This document shows positions 44,145-53,992 of a stretch of DNA of 64,000 bases, piece by piece. The position numbers and the translations under genes are program-made. Source of the stretch: Planococcus sp. ISL-110 (GTDB lineage: Bacteria > Bacillota > Bacilli > Bacillales_A > Planococcaceae). The number at the start of each line of letters is the position of its first letter. Positions within the stretch are counted from its first letter, which is position 1. The notes below the pieces were generated by a model. It was not told where the DNA came from. It ran no database searches and saw only the letters and a list, made by a program, of their open reading frames with translations. Where the stretch lies: NCBI RefSeq assembly GCF_018613575.1, contig NZ_JAGGPX010000027.1, positions 1 through 64,000 of the forward strand, read 5' to 3'.

Positions 44145-46091
44145 CTACAAACAATGCATCGCTTTTTCTGCTCTATCCCATGGCACTTTATAGCCCTGGC
44201 CTTTGGCACAGAAAATGGAAGTGGATGTATAGAGAGGATCTGCGGTTTTGACATAGCCAATCCGGGCAATCACTTTTTCTTCATGATGACAGAGATCATA
44301 GCCATCGAAGAGCAGGCTCAGTGCTCCCTTGCCATGGGTGCAGGCAGCGAGTTCTGAACCGTAATTCATGAATGTGGCAACCGGCACACGGCCTTCAATC
44401 GTCGTTTTCCCATCTTTTGTTTCAGGCGCTTCAAAGCTTCCGTAGGCCTGCTGAATGTCGGACAGCACCTTGCCCATCTGTTCGAGGTCGACTTTGATCT
44501 TGAAGCGGTAAAACGGTTCAAGTAGCCGGTTTTGTGCCTGTTCCAGCCCTTGGCGAAGTGCGCGGAAAGTGGCTTCCCGAAAGTCGCCGCCTGAGGTGTG
44601 TTGATTGTGTCCGCGGCCGGTCACTAACATCACTTTGACATCGGTCAAGGGGGAGCCGGTCAATAAGCCGTGATGGTCGCGCTCTGTCAGGTGATGGAGG
44701 ATAAGGTTTTGATGGCCGACAGATAACGCATCGGCATGGCAGTTGTTATCTACCTGAAAGCCGCTGCCGCGTTCACCCGGAATGATTTTCAGGTGAACTT
44801 CCGCGTAATGCCGAAGCGGTTCGAAATGGCCGTAGCCCATGACAGGCGAGCCAATGGTTTCCTTGTATAGAATTTCCGGCTCGCCAAACTGAATGGCATG
44901 GCCGAACCGTTCAAAAACCACCTGCTCCAGGACTTCCAATTGAATGGCACCCATAACCTGAATTTGGATTTGTTGAAAATATTCATCCCAATAGACAGAC
45001 AGAGAAGGGTCTTCAGCACCGAGAGTCTTGAAACTGGCCAGCACTTCTTTTGCATGGGTGGAAAGATCAAAAAGGACAGTCGATTTTAAAGTCGGCATCA
45101 CATTAAATCCGGTGCTTTCCTGCCGAGCGCCAACGGCATCGCCAATTGCTGCTTCCGTTAATCCGGCGATGGCGAACAATTCACCTGCCCGTGCTTGTTC
45201 GGCAGTGTGGAATTTATGGCCATTGTAAACGCGAATCTGTGTGACTTTTTCTTCAAGATGATTCGGGCCATACCTCAGTTTGTCGCGAACCCGCAGCGTT
45301 CCGCTGAACGCTTTCAGGAAGCAAATCCGATTGCCGTTTTCATCGTGGCGGATTTTGTAGATTTGTGCTCCGAAATCTTCGTGGTCAGCGTAGGAGCTGA
45401 CCGTCAATTGATCGAGTTGCGTAAGAAATTCCAGTATGCCGGTGTCCTGTAGGGCAGAGCCGCTGGCGCAGGGGAAAACTTGGGCGTCCGCAATCATGTT
45501 CCGAAAAGCCTCCAACCAAAGTGCCTCATCATAACCGGGCTCCAAATACTGTGTCAGCAAGTCCTCATCCCGTTCGGCAATAAATTCAATCAGCTCTTCG
45601 CTCATGTTCCCGTTTTGAAAAGAGCTCTTGATGTCACAGGCATCCCTGGAAAAATTCAAGCGGATTTCCTTCAGGACCTGATCGGGGTCAGCCCCTTCAC
45701 GATCGGTTTTATTGATGAAGAAAAAGACCGGCACTTTGTGTTTCCGAAGAAGCTGCCACACGGTTTCGGTATGTCCTTCGATGCCATCGACTGCGCTGAC
45801 GATGATGATGGCATAATCCATCACTTGGATCGAGCGCTCCATTTCAGGAGAAAAATCGACGTGCCCGGGGGTATCAATGAGAAAATAAGTGGATTCGTTA
45901 AATGAAAAGTTAGCTTGGTCAGCGAAAATCGTAATGCCGCGACTTTTTTCGATGGTGTGGCTGTCGAGGAACGCGCTTTGGTGATCAACCCGTCCACGCT
46001 GGCGGATACTTTTTGTATGGTACAGCAATTGTTCTGAGAATGTGGTCTTGCCGGCATCGACATGCGCAAGAATTCCGATGGTTTTGTTCAT
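44145..46091 (-). CDS. Tet(M)-family ribosomal protection-like GTPase
   Basis: A 648-residue translational GTPase. G1 is AHVDAGKTT (residues 9-17) and G2 lies in the RGIT segment. G3 is DTPGHVDF and G4 is NKTD near 126. EF-G-like domains III-V follow, with GERGSGFQVDN and TGRGHNQHTSGGDFR near 485. It is related to Tet(M)/OtrA proteins that remove tetracycline from ribosomes, but chromosomal homologues of this kind are diverged and resistance cannot be assumed. AAAGAGGTGACCAC precedes the ATG. No mobile-element ends are visible around it. Confidence 0.83.
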   Translation of the reverse strand: MNKTIGILAHVDAGKTTFSEQLLYHTKSIRQRGRVDHQSAFLDSHTIEKSRGITIFADQANFSFNESTYFLIDTPGHVDFSPEMERSIQVMDYAIIIVSAVDGIEGHTETVWQLLRKHKVPVFFFINKTDREGADPDQVLKEIRLNFSRDACDIKSSFQNGNMSEELIEFIAERDEDLLTQYLEPGYDEALWLEAFRNMIADAQVFPCASGSALQDTGILEFLTQLDQLTVSSYADHEDFGAQIYKIRHDENGNRICFLKAFSGTLRVRDKLRYGPNHLEEKVTQIRVYNGHKFHTAEQARAGELFAIAGLTEAAIGDAVGARQESTGFNVMPTLKSTVLFDLSTHAKEVLASFKTLGAEDPSLSVYWDEYFQQIQIQVMGAIQLEVLEQVVFERFGHAIQFGEPEILYKETIGSPVMGYGHFEPLRHYAEVHLKIIPGERGSGFQVDNNCHADALSVGHQNLILHHLTERDHHGLLTGSPLTDVKVMLVTGRGHNQHTSGGDFREATFRALRQGLEQAQNRLLEPFYRFKIKVDLEQMGKVLSDIQQAYGSFEAPETKDGKTTIEGRVPVATFMNYGSELAACTHGKGALSLLFDGYDLCHHEEKVIARIGYVKTADPLYTSTSIFCAKGQGYKVPWDRAEKAMHCL

Positions 46092-46203
46092 GTGGTCACC
46101 TCTTTATCTCCAGTTTAGCAGAAGTTGGTTTTAACAATAGAGAAAAACGCGAAAGCCGGTGTGGCTTTCGCGTTCAGGTATCATGTGTTCAACTAGAACG
46201 TAA

Positions 46204-46752
46204 TCAACGGCTGGCGTCGTAACAAGCGATGCCGAAACAAATGCCAAGTGCGCAGCGTTTCCGGTAAGCGGCAGATTTGAGCAGTTCCATCTCCTGTTTA
46301 TGTGTCATAAAACCACATTCCACTAGGATGGCCGGCATATGCGTATCGCGAAGAACAGCAAAGTCACCATGTTTGACTCCACGATCTTTCCGGCCTGTCA
46401 CCAGCAACAGGGAGCGTTGGACTAAGACTGCAAGTTCTTTGGTTGCTGGCTGTGGCCGGCTGTAAGTGAAGGTTTCCAGACCATTGGCCATGTTGAAAGT
46501 GTGGCCAAAGGCATTTGCATGAATGGAAACGAACAGATCCACCTTCAAACGATTTGCAAGTGCTGTCCGCTCGTGCAATGGAACGTCCAGATCGTTTTGA
46601 TGGGCGAAAAAAACAGTGTGGCCTTCCAGCACCAAACGCTTTTTGACCTCTTCGGCAACGGCCGAATTAAAATGGAATTCTCGCAGCCTGCCATCGGGCG
46701 AGCGCTTTCCAGGCGTGTCTGGACCATGTCCGGCATCGATCATTATCTTCAT
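46204..46752 (-). CDS. N-acetylmuramoyl-L-alanine amidase (Amidase_3) without signal peptide
   Basis: A 182-residue zinc amidase cleaving the bond between muramic acid and the stem peptide. The fold is recognisable from MIDAGHGPDTPG at the start, zinc ligands His9 and the Glu in REFHFN, SIHANAFGH near 72 and the catalytic-site VECGFMTHKQE near 145. No signal peptide or cell-wall-binding domain is present. Start ATG 46752 follows AAAAGGAGG. It could be a lysis-type enzyme as CwlC is, or be exported by another route; this is not resolved. Confidence 0.85.
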   Translation of the reverse strand: MKIMIDAGHGPDTPGKRSPDGRLREFHFNSAVAEEVKKRLVLEGHTVFFAHQNDLDVPLHERTALANRLKVDLFVSIHANAFGHTFNMANGLETFTYSRPQPATKELAVLVQRSLLLVTGRKDRGVKHGDFAVLRDTHMPAILVECGFMTHKQEMELLKSAAYRKRCALGICFGIACYDASR

Positions 46753-46919
46753 TATGAAAAACCTCCTTTTGTGGTCTATATAGTGGAAGAGACCGACAAA
46801 GGGGACAAAAATCTTCAAATTTAATTTTTACATGTTAAAATAAAAGCAAACCGCATACGAAAAGTACAACTTCGATGAAAATTCGAAATAATGTGTGGAT
46901 AAGGAATGAGGGGGAACAT

Positions 46920-47846
46920 ATGGGACAAGTAACGACGAAACAAGTGATGGAAACGTTCGAGCTGGATTTGATCAGTGGAGAAGAAGGCATCGGCCGTCAT
47001 ATTCCCATCAGTGATATTTCAAGACCCGGTTTGGAAATGGCCGGATATTTTACCCATTATCCAGCAAACCGTGTGCAACTGCTCGGCAAAACCGAGCTTT
47101 CTTTTTTTGCGATGCTATCGCCGAAAGAACGGCTGGACCGCATGATGAAACTATGCACCGACGATACGCCGGCCATCATCGTGTCGCACGGTGTTCCGGT
47201 TCCGGAAGAATTGGTCATCGCTTCAAGTAACCGTCATGTGCCGGTTATGACCACACCGATGTCAACTACTCGCTTTTCCAGTTTGCTGACGAATTTCCTG
47301 GAAAGCCAATTGGCGCCCACGACGGCTATCCATGGTGTGCTGGTGGATATCTATGGTGTAGGTGTCCTGCTGACAGGAAAAAGCGGCGTCGGTAAAAGCG
47401 AGACGGCATTGGAACTTGTCAAAAAAGGCCATCGCCTGGTAGCTGATGATTGCGTAGAAATCCATCAGGAAGGGGAAAATACATTGGTTGGCCATCCACC
47501 GAAGCTGATCGAGCATTTGCTCGAGATTCGCGGAGTTGGCATCATTGATATCATGACTTTGTTTGGTGCCAGTGCAGTTCGTACGTTCAAGCGGATTTCC
47601 CTGGTCATCGATCTGGAACTATGGGATCCGGATAAAACTTATGACCGCCTTGGACTGGAAGAAGAGAAGATGAAAATCATCGATACGCACTTGACGAAAC
47701 TGACAATTCCTGTTCGTCCTGGACGGAACTTGTCCGTTATCATCGAAGTCGCGGCGATGAATTATCGCTTGAAACGAATGGGTGTCAATGCCGCTGAAGA
47801 GTTTTCAAAGCGTCTGGATGATGTCATAGCACAAGATACAAACTAA
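46920..47846 (+). CDS. hprK: HPr kinase/phosphorylase
   Basis: A 308-residue bifunctional enzyme that phosphorylates HPr and Crh at Ser46 and removes the phosphate. It is the sensor of carbon-catabolite control. The P-loop GKSGVGKSE is near residues 153-161, with the catalytic [12 protein letters not shown] just before it. The family signature [16 protein letters not shown] is near 202. Start ATG 46920 follows GAGGGGG. It begins hprK-lgt-yvoD-ppaX-yvoF, the Bacillus order. Confidence 0.96.
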   Translation: MGQVTTKQVMETFELDLISGEEGIGRHIPISDISRPGLEMAGYFTHYPANRVQLLGKTELSFFAMLSPKERLDRMMKLCTDDTPAIIVSHGVPVPEELVIASSNRHVPVMTTPMSTTRFSSLLTNFLESQLAPTTAIHGVLVDIYGVGVLLTGKSGVGKSETALELVKKGHRLVADDCVEIHQEGENTLVGHPPKLIEHLLEIRGVGIIDIMTLFGASAVRTFKRISLVIDLELWDPDKTYDRLGLEEEKMKIIDTHLTKLTIPVRPGRNLSVIIEVAAMNYRLKRMGVNAAEEFSKRLDDVIAQDTN

Positions 47847-47867
47847 GCGAATGGGAAGGTGCACAAC

Positions 47868-48680
47868 ATGTTTTCAATATTGGCTTCAATAGACCCGACC
47901 GCTTTTTCACTCGGCCCGATTTCGGTCCAGTGGTACGGTGTCATCATCGCTGCAGGCATTGTTATTGCCTTTTTGGTGGGGCAGCGTGAGATGGTCAAAC
48001 GGGGACTGCATCCCGAATATTTAACAGATCTGCTGATTTGGGCGGTGCCGCTGGCGATTGTCGGTGCCCGCATTTATTATGTCGCGTTTGAGTGGGAAAG
48101 TTACAAAGACAATCCCGGCGAAATTATTGCTATCTGGAACGGCGGCATCGCGATACATGGCGCCTTGATTGCATCTGTGATTGTTGCGTATCTGTTCACC
48201 AAAAAACGCAATACGCCTTTTTTGAAAGTGGCGGATATCCTGGCACCGAGCATCCTGATCGGCCAAGCGATTGGCCGATGGGGCAATTTCATCAACCAGG
48301 AAGCACATGGCGGAGAAGTATCCCGTACCTTCCTGGAAAATCTGTTTATTCCTGATTGGATCATCAATCATATGTACATAGATGGAGCTTACTACCATCC
48401 GACTTTCCTTTATGAATCCATGTGGAGCCTCGTGGGCATCATCATTCTGCTGCTGCTCCGGAGGGTCAATCTGGTGCGCGGCGAAATGTTTTTCTTCTAT
48501 ATGATCTGGTATTCGGTTGGCCGCTTTTTTATCGAAGGCATGCGGACAGACAGCCTTTATGTGGTCGGTGATCTTCGGGCCGCACAGCTGGTGTCGGTGA
48601 TTGCCATTGTCATCGGCGTGGTATTTATTGTTTACCGCCGCGTGGCAATCAAAAACCCGCCGCACTATAAAGACAAATAA
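47868..48680 (+). CDS. lgt: prolipoprotein diacylglyceryl transferase
   Basis: A 270-residue membrane enzyme that adds diacylglycerol to the lipobox cysteine, the first step of lipoprotein maturation. Seven hydrophobic helices are expected. The signature GRWGNFINQEAHGG is near residue 136 and GGIAIHGAL near 96. Start ATG 47868 lies 7 nt after GGGAAGG. It lies 21 nt after hprK and would act on PrsA and the YtkA-like lipoprotein in this window. Confidence 0.95.
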   Translation: MFSILASIDPTAFSLGPISVQWYGVIIAAGIVIAFLVGQREMVKRGLHPEYLTDLLIWAVPLAIVGARIYYVAFEWESYKDNPGEIIAIWNGGIAIHGALIASVIVAYLFTKKRNTPFLKVADILAPSILIGQAIGRWGNFINQEAHGGEVSRTFLENLFIPDWIINHMYIDGAYYHPTFLYESMWSLVGIIILLLLRRVNLVRGEMFFFYMIWYSVGRFFIEGMRTDSLYVVGDLRAAQLVSVIAIVIGVVFIVYRRVAIKNPPHYKDK

Positions 48681-48699
48681 CCAAGAAAAGAGCGATCAG

Positions 48700-49635
48700 A
48701 TGTCGACGTTAAGAAATGGATTGAAAGCGGGGCTGAAAACGACCTGGTCATTGGGGAAAATCATTTTTCCCATTACCCTGCTCGTCACAATGCTTCAATA
48801 CACACCGGTTCTGCCTTTTATCATCGATTTGGTGGCACCGATCATGGGCTTGTTCGGCTTAAGCGGCGATGCCGCCATTCCGCTGGTCCTCGGCAACGCG
48901 CTGAATCTCTATGCCGGAATTGCCGGTATCCTATCGCTGGAATTGACTGTCAAGGAAGTTTTTATTCTGGCCGTCATGCTGTCTTTTTCACATAATATTT
49001 TTATCGAAACCGGCGTAGCATTGAAGGTGGGCGTCAAGCTATGGGTGGTTCTGGTTGTCCGCTTCGGCCTTGCTGGACTGTCGGCGATCATCATCAATCT
49101 GCTGTGGAAAGGCGGGGGGGAAGTGGCACAATACGGCTTCGCGCCTGAAGCGGCTGCTGCACCTGAAAGCTGGTTGGGGATTTTGCTGATTGGGCTTGAA
49201 AAAGCTTCGTTCGGCGTCCTGCAATTGGCGATGATCGTTATTCCATTGATGATCATGATCCAAATTCTGAAAGACAAACAATACCTGCAAAAGATATCGA
49301 ATCTGCTGGGACCTTTGACACGCTTATTGGGTGTAGAAAAAAATGCGTCTTTGACACTTGCTTCGGGATTGGTTTTCGGCCTGGCGATGGGAGCGGGTGT
49401 TATGATCCAGGCAGTTCAGGAAGATGGCGTCAGCAAAAAAGATGCGACGTTGGTATTCATTTTCCTTGTCGCCTGCCATGCCATCGTAGAAGATACACTG
49501 ATTTTCATTCCGCTGGGCATCCCGATATGGCCTTTGCTGGCGATCCGTGTCGTCACGGCAGTCCTGCTGACCATCTTTGTTTCTTATATGTGGCGTAGAG
49601 CAGAAGAAAAACAGAAGGAAGTGGTTTCTACATGA
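48700..49635 (+). CDS. yvoD: nucleoside-recognition (Gate) domain membrane protein YvoD
   Basis: A 311-residue membrane protein with about eight helices and two Gate/nucleoside-recognition repeats (about residues 40-150 and 180-290). Its start is ATG 48700 (MSTLRNGLK), 19 nt after lgt. It overlaps ppaX by 4 nt. It keeps the place of yvoD between lgt and ppaX in Bacillus. Transported substrate and role are unknown; related domains occur in spore-maturation proteins. Confidence 0.87.
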   Translation: MSTLRNGLKAGLKTTWSLGKIIFPITLLVTMLQYTPVLPFIIDLVAPIMGLFGLSGDAAIPLVLGNALNLYAGIAGILSLELTVKEVFILAVMLSFSHNIFIETGVALKVGVKLWVVLVVRFGLAGLSAIIINLLWKGGGEVAQYGFAPEAAAAPESWLGILLIGLEKASFGVLQLAMIVIPLMIMIQILKDKQYLQKISNLLGPLTRLLGVEKNASLTLASGLVFGLAMGAGVMIQAVQEDGVSKKDATLVFIFLVACHAIVEDTLIFIPLGIPIWPLLAIRVVTAVLLTIFVSYMWRRAEEKQKEVVST

Positions 49636-50288
49636 CGGTAAAACAAATCAATACCCTACTATTCGATTTTGATGGTACCCTGCTGGATACCAATGAATTG
49701 ATCATCCAGACTTTTTTGTTCGTTTTGGACGAGCATTACCCGGGACGTTATGATCGGAGTGAAGTGCTGCATTTTATTGGTCCATCGCTGGAGCAGACAT
49801 TTACAGCCATCGATCCGGAGCGTGTTGAAGAACTGACAGTTCAATATCGCACCCTCAACCGGACGATGCACGATGAACTGGTTGAAGAATACGATGGCGT
49901 GGCGGAAACGCTGCGGCTACTGAAAGCACAGGGCTTGAAGATGGCGATCGTATCGACCAAAAGAAGCGAAACGATCCGCCACGGCCTGAACTTTATGGGC
50001 GTCAGCGATATTTTTGATGTGCTGGTCGGCCTGGATCATGTCAGCAATCCAAAACCGCACCCAGAGCCTTTGCATCTGGCATTAGAGCAATTAGGTGCTT
50101 CCCATGATGAGGCTTTGATGATCGGCGACAATTCGCATGACATCGAAGGCGGAAAAAATGCGGGGGTCCGGACGGCTGGTGTTGCCTGGACTGCAAAAGG
50201 CGAAGCCTTCCTGGCCGGCTTTAATCCTGACTATATGCTTCAGCACATCAGTGATTTGTTGGAACTGACTAAAGAGGCTGTGAAATGA
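49632..50288 (+). CDS. ppaX: pyrophosphatase PpaX
   Basis: A 218-residue HAD-family hydrolase. Motif I is FDFDGTLLDTNE near residue 10, motif II VSTKR near 108, and motif IV GDNSHDIEGGKNAG near 172. PpaX hydrolyses the pyrophosphate released when HPrK/P dephosphorylates HPr, which drives that reaction. It overlaps its neighbours on both sides by 4 nt, so it is tightly coupled within the hprK operon. Confidence 0.93.
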   Translation: MTVKQINTLLFDFDGTLLDTNELIIQTFLFVLDEHYPGRYDRSEVLHFIGPSLEQTFTAIDPERVEELTVQYRTLNRTMHDELVEEYDGVAETLRLLKAQGLKMAIVSTKRSETIRHGLNFMGVSDIFDVLVGLDHVSNPKPHPEPLHLALEQLGASHDEALMIGDNSHDIEGGKNAGVRTAGVAWTAKGEAFLAGFNPDYMLQHISDLLELTKEAVK

Positions 50289-50797
50289 GAAACACACAAC
50301 GCCATTTTGTGGAAGGTCCCAATTCGCTTTGGCATATATACAAAACCGTACCATTCTGGAAGGTCACCAAAAACTTTTTGGTGATTCAGACAGCCAGGTA
50401 TACACCGTTTTTACCGATGAAAAACTGGATGTACAAAACTTTCCTTAACATGAAAATCGGAGAGCATTCCTCTTTTGCGTTGATGGTCATGCCGGACGTC
50501 ATGTTTCCGGAAAAGATCACGGTCGGAAAAAATTCTGTAATCGGCTATAATACGACCATTCTTGCACATGAATATTTAATAGATGAATACCGGCTCGGCG
50601 ATGTGGTCATCGGAGACCGCGTCATGATCGGAGCAAACACCACGATTTTGCCCGGCATCACCATCGGAAACGGTGCCATTGTTTCCGCTGCCACGCTCGT
50701 CCATAAAGATGTGCCAGCTGGAGCTTTTGTCGGCGGAAATCCGATGAGCATCATCTATACAGCTGAACAAATGGCGGAGCGCCAAGCAAAATCCTGA
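50285..50797 (+). CDS. yvoF: hexapeptide-repeat acyltransferase YvoF
   Basis: A 170-residue left-handed beta-helix acyltransferase. Repeated [LIV]-G-x4 hexapeptides run from about residue 55 (IGEHSSFALMV, VGKNSVIGYN) to GNGAIVSAATLVHKDVP near 140, ending VGGNPMSII. It probably forms a trimer and transfers an acetyl group to a sugar or similar acceptor; the substrate is unknown. It is the last gene of the hprK operon and its stop lies in the terminator. Confidence 0.88.
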   Translation: MRNTQRHFVEGPNSLWHIYKTVPFWKVTKNFLVIQTARYTPFLPMKNWMYKTFLNMKIGEHSSFALMVMPDVMFPEKITVGKNSVIGYNTTILAHEYLIDEYRLGDVVIGDRVMIGANTTILPGITIGNGAIVSAATLVHKDVPAGAFVGGNPMSIIYTAEQMAERQAKS

Positions 50798-50824
50798 AAG
50801 CATCCTATGCTTTCAGGATTTTTT
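50792..50824 (+). terminator. terminator of the hprK operon
   Basis: TCCTGAAAGCA / TGCTTTCAGGA with loop TCCTA and a T tract, overlapping the yvoF stop. Confidence 0.88.
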
Positions 50825-50836
50825 CGAGTATATCCC

Positions 50837-50866
50837 TTGACGATGGATGGAAAAATGCGCTAAAAT
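50837..50866 (+). promoter_or_regulatory. promoter of the his operon
   Basis: TTGACG at 50837-50842, an 18-nt spacer and TAAAAT at 50861-50866. The leader is only about 55 nt, so there is no room for a T-box or a peptide attenuator. Confidence 0.6.
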
Positions 50867-50928
50867 AATAATTACTTCACCGCATTAGCAGACTAAAGTA
50901 AAATAACCAATATTAGGGAGTTTTATAA

Positions 50929-52086
50929 ATGACCATTCAAATGTTCGAAAAACCGTTAGGCATGAGAGATGATTTTCCATTCATTGCGAAAAAGAAAGCG
51001 GAGCTCCGCGCAAATGGAACGTCCATTATCCAACAGGCAGGCTATGACCTGCTGCAGACGCCAACTTTGGAGTACTACGAAACGATCGGAAAAATCTCGG
51101 CAATCGCAGATAATGCCTTGTTCAAATTATTGGACAGCCAAGGAGAAACTTTGGTTTTGCGTCCCGATATGACTTCACCGATTGCCCGTATCGCTGCATC
51201 CAAGCTATTAAAAGAAAAGATGCCGGTACGGCTTGGCTATTATTCGAACGTTTTCCGCGCCCAAAAGCGTGAAGGCGGCCGTCCAGCTGAATTTGAGCAG
51301 ATGGGCGTCGAACTGATCGGCGATGATTCTTTATATGCCGATGCAGAAGTCATCATTCTGGCATGGAACGTCTTGAAGAACCTGGATATCAAATCCAGCC
51401 GCTTTGTGATCGGCCACACACAATTGCTGCAGCTGATCCTGAAAGATTTCGGTTTGGATCAGGAGCAAATCGAGAAAGTGCATAGCACTTTCGTCTCGAA
51501 AAACAGTGTCGGCTTTGAAAGCCTGGCAAAGCAATTGCCAATAGAACCATCGCGTTGGGAATCGTTTATCGGGTTGATGTCAACATCCACTGTGGAAGAA
51601 TGGCAGCAGTGGATCGACCCTCACAACGCCAAACAAAATTCTTTATTCGAAGATATGAAAAAACTGAAGAAAATATTGGATCGCAGCGGCCTGGCCGACT
51701 CGGTAACTTACGATTTATCATTTAACAGCCACATGACCTATTACACCGGCTTGGTGTTTGAAGTATACGGAGCAGGCAACGGCTTTCCGCTGGGCAATGG
51801 GGGACGTTATGACGGCCTGATGAAGCAATTCGGGCTGCAGGTCGGTGCAACAGGCTTCGGACTGCGCGTTGACCGGCTGCTGGAAATCATTTCCGCTGTT
51901 CCGGAAGAGGAAGATCATACCTTGATCTTGTTTGATGAACAAAATGAAGACCGGGCGTTTGATCAAGCACAAGAGCTTCGCGAGCAGGGTGCCCGTGTCA
52001 CGCTGCAATTTGCGCCAGCCGTTTTGGCGGTTGATAAATTCAGCGGACTGTTCAGCAATGTCCTACGATTGGAAGGTGCCAACTGA
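50929..52086 (+). CDS. hisZ: ATP phosphoribosyltransferase regulatory subunit
   Basis: A 385-residue homologue of histidyl-tRNA synthetase that lacks tRNA charging and acts as the regulatory partner of short-form HisG. Class II motifs are recognisable: [12 protein letters not shown] near residue 76, [12 protein letters not shown]-type near 105 and GGRYDGLM near 292. AGGGAG precedes the ATG. The stop overlaps the hisG start (TGATG). First gene of the operon. Confidence 0.95.
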   Translation: MTIQMFEKPLGMRDDFPFIAKKKAELRANGTSIIQQAGYDLLQTPTLEYYETIGKISAIADNALFKLLDSQGETLVLRPDMTSPIARIAASKLLKEKMPVRLGYYSNVFRAQKREGGRPAEFEQMGVELIGDDSLYADAEVIILAWNVLKNLDIKSSRFVIGHTQLLQLILKDFGLDQEQIEKVHSTFVSKNSVGFESLAKQLPIEPSRWESFIGLMSTSTVEEWQQWIDPHNAKQNSLFEDMKKLKKILDRSGLADSVTYDLSFNSHMTYYTGLVFEVYGAGNGFPLGNGGRYDGLMKQFGLQVGATGFGLRVDRLLEIISAVPEEEDHTLILFDEQNEDRAFDQAQELREQGARVTLQFAPAVLAVDKFSGLFSNVLRLEGAN

Positions 52087-52712
52087 TGGATGCATTAACG
52101 ATTGCAATGCCCAAGGGCCGAATATTTGAAGAAGCCTATGAATTATTGGTAAAGGCTGGTTATGACTTGCCGAAAGAATTGGACGACTCACGGAAGTTGA
52201 TCGTCGAAGCGCCAAATGAGAATATCCGCTTTATTCTGTCCAAACCCATGGATGTTCCTGCATATGTGGAACATGGAGTAGCGGATATCGGCATCGCCGG
52301 TAAAGACGTCATGCTCGAGCACGACCGGGATGTCTATGAACTATTGGACCTTGGCATCAGCCGCTGCTATATCGCGACGGCCGGTATGCCGGACACACCG
52401 ATGAATGAAGTAACGCCGCGTGTAGCGACCAAATATCCAAAAGTGGCGTCGCAATATTACAGAGGCAAAGGCGAGCAGGTCGAAATCATCGAATTGAACG
52501 GTTCGATTGAATTGGCGCCGATGATCGGTCTGGCCGACCGTATTGTGGATATCGTCTCCACCGGCAAAACCTTGAAGGAAAATGGATTGGTCGAATACGA
52601 AAAAATCGTCGACATCACGTCGCGCTTGATTGCCAATCCGGTCAGCTACCGTTTAAAGCAGAAACGCATTACGGAACTTGTGGAAAAGTTAAGAAAGCAG
52701 GCGAGCGTATGA
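52086..52712 (+). CDS. hisG: ATP phosphoribosyltransferase, short form
   Basis: A 208-residue catalytic subunit for the first step of histidine synthesis, joining ATP and PRPP. It lacks the C-terminal regulatory domain and so needs HisZ, encoded just upstream. Motifs [11 protein letters not shown] at the start, [12 protein letters not shown] near 73 and [16 protein letters not shown] near 155 are typical. Overlaps of 1 and 4 nt link it to hisZ and hisD. Confidence 0.96.
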   Translation: MDALTIAMPKGRIFEEAYELLVKAGYDLPKELDDSRKLIVEAPNENIRFILSKPMDVPAYVEHGVADIGIAGKDVMLEHDRDVYELLDLGISRCYIATAGMPDTPMNEVTPRVATKYPKVASQYYRGKGEQVEIIELNGSIELAPMIGLADRIVDIVSTGKTLKENGLVEYEKIVDITSRLIANPVSYRLKQKRITELVEKLRKQASV

Positions 52713-53992
52713 AAGTGACTCGTTTATCAGCAGGAATCTCCATCAGAAGAACGATTGCCGAAGGCACCGGCCAGCAGGTCGAGGCTGTGAAAGGCATCAT
52801 CCAGGACGTACGGGACAATGGAGATGAAGCGATGTTCCGGTATGCAGAAAAATGGGACGGCGCAAAACTGTCTTCGCTGCGTGTAACGAAGGAAGAAATT
52901 GCACAGGCGGTTGATCGCTTTGACCGCCAATTGCTGGAGGATTTGACGGAAGCGGCAACGAACATCCGCAGCTACCACGAAAGCCAGCAGCAGCAGGGCT
53001 ACCGGCAGGACAACGTAGACGGCTCGTATGTGGCCCAGCGTGTCACGGCCATCGAATCCGCTGGACTGTATGTGCCAGGCGGGACAGCTGCTTATCCGTC
53101 TTCTGTGCTGATGAACGTTATTCCGGCTCAGGTCGCAGGCGTTTTGCGCATTGTGCTGATCTCGCCTCCGGGAAAAGATGGCACCTTGTCGGATGGCGTA
53201 CTGGCAGCGGCCCATATTCTGGGCATCACAGAAGTCTATAAATCGGGCGGGGCCCAAGCCATTGCGGCTTTAGCATATGGTACGGGGTCCATCGCGCCGG
53301 TCGATAAAATTACCGGCCCCGGCAATATTTTTGTGGCTTTAGCGAAACGGGAAGTGAATGGCGATGTCGCGATCGACATGATTGCCGGACCAAGCGAAAT
53401 TGCCATCATTGCCGATGATTCCGCCTATGCCGATGAAGTGGCGGCGGATTTGTTATCACAGGCAGAACACGATCCGATGGCCAGTGCGGTGTTATTGACG
53501 ACCAGCGAAGACTTGGCGGACGCGGTTTCCAAAGAAGTGGAACGGCAACTAACAGCTTTACCGCGTCAGGCCATTGCCAGCCTGGCGATTGCAGACCACG
53601 GCATGATTTATTTGGGAGATACGATGGAACAACTGATCGAAGCTGCCAACCAATTGGCTCCGGAGCATTTGGAGATCATGACGGAAGATGCAGAAGCGGT
53701 AGCGGACAAAATCCGCCATGCCGGTGCTATCTTTATCGGGCGCTATTCGTCCGAACCGATCGGCGATTATTTTGCGGGAACCAATCACGTCCTGCCCACC
53801 AACAGCACGGCACGTTTTTCAAGTGCATTATCTGTCTATGATTTTGTTAAGCGAACCAGCATTGTCCGCTACAGCGAACAGGCCTGGAACAACAATAAAG
53901 AAAAAATCGCCCGTCTGGCGCGTCTTGAAGGCTTGGAAGGCCATGCGCGTGCAGTCGAGTCGCGATCGTGGGAAAAGGGGAATGAACAATGA
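52709..53992 (+). CDS. hisD: histidinol dehydrogenase
   Basis: A 427-residue zinc enzyme for the last two oxidations, histidinol to histidine. The signature from [16 protein letters not shown] to [15 protein letters not shown] (about residues 222-270) is intact, with the catalytic His in APEHLE near 323. The length equals that of Bacillus HisD. It overlaps hisG and hisB by 4 nt each. Confidence 0.97.
   Translation: MKVTRLSAGISIRRTIAEGTGQQVEAVKGIIQDVRDNGDEAMFRYAEKWDGAKLSSLRVTKEEIAQAVDRFDRQLLEDLTEAATNIRSYHESQQQQGYRQDNVDGSYVAQRVTAIESAGLYVPGGTAAYPSSVLMNVIPAQVAGVLRIVLISPPGKDGTLSDGVLAAAHILGITEVYKSGGAQAIAALAYGTGSIAPVDKITGPGNIFVALAKREVNGDVAIDMIAGPSEIAIIADDSAYADEVAADLLSQAEHDPMASAVLLTTSEDLADAVSKEVERQLTALPRQAIASLAIADHGMIYLGDTMEQLIEAANQLAPEHLEIMTEDAEAVADKIRHAGAIFIGRYSSEPIGDYFAGTNHVLPTNSTARFSSALSVYDFVKRTSIVRYSEQAWNNNKEKIARLARLEGLEGHARAVESRSWEKGNEQ

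Noticed and set aside
48601-48699. Earlier start of yvoD inside lgt
   Set aside because: The extra residues are the lgt sequence in another frame; ATG 48700 fits the family start.
50819-50928. T-box or attenuator before the his operon
   Set aside because: The leader is only about 55-60 nt, with no specifier-loop structure, T-box sequence or second terminator.
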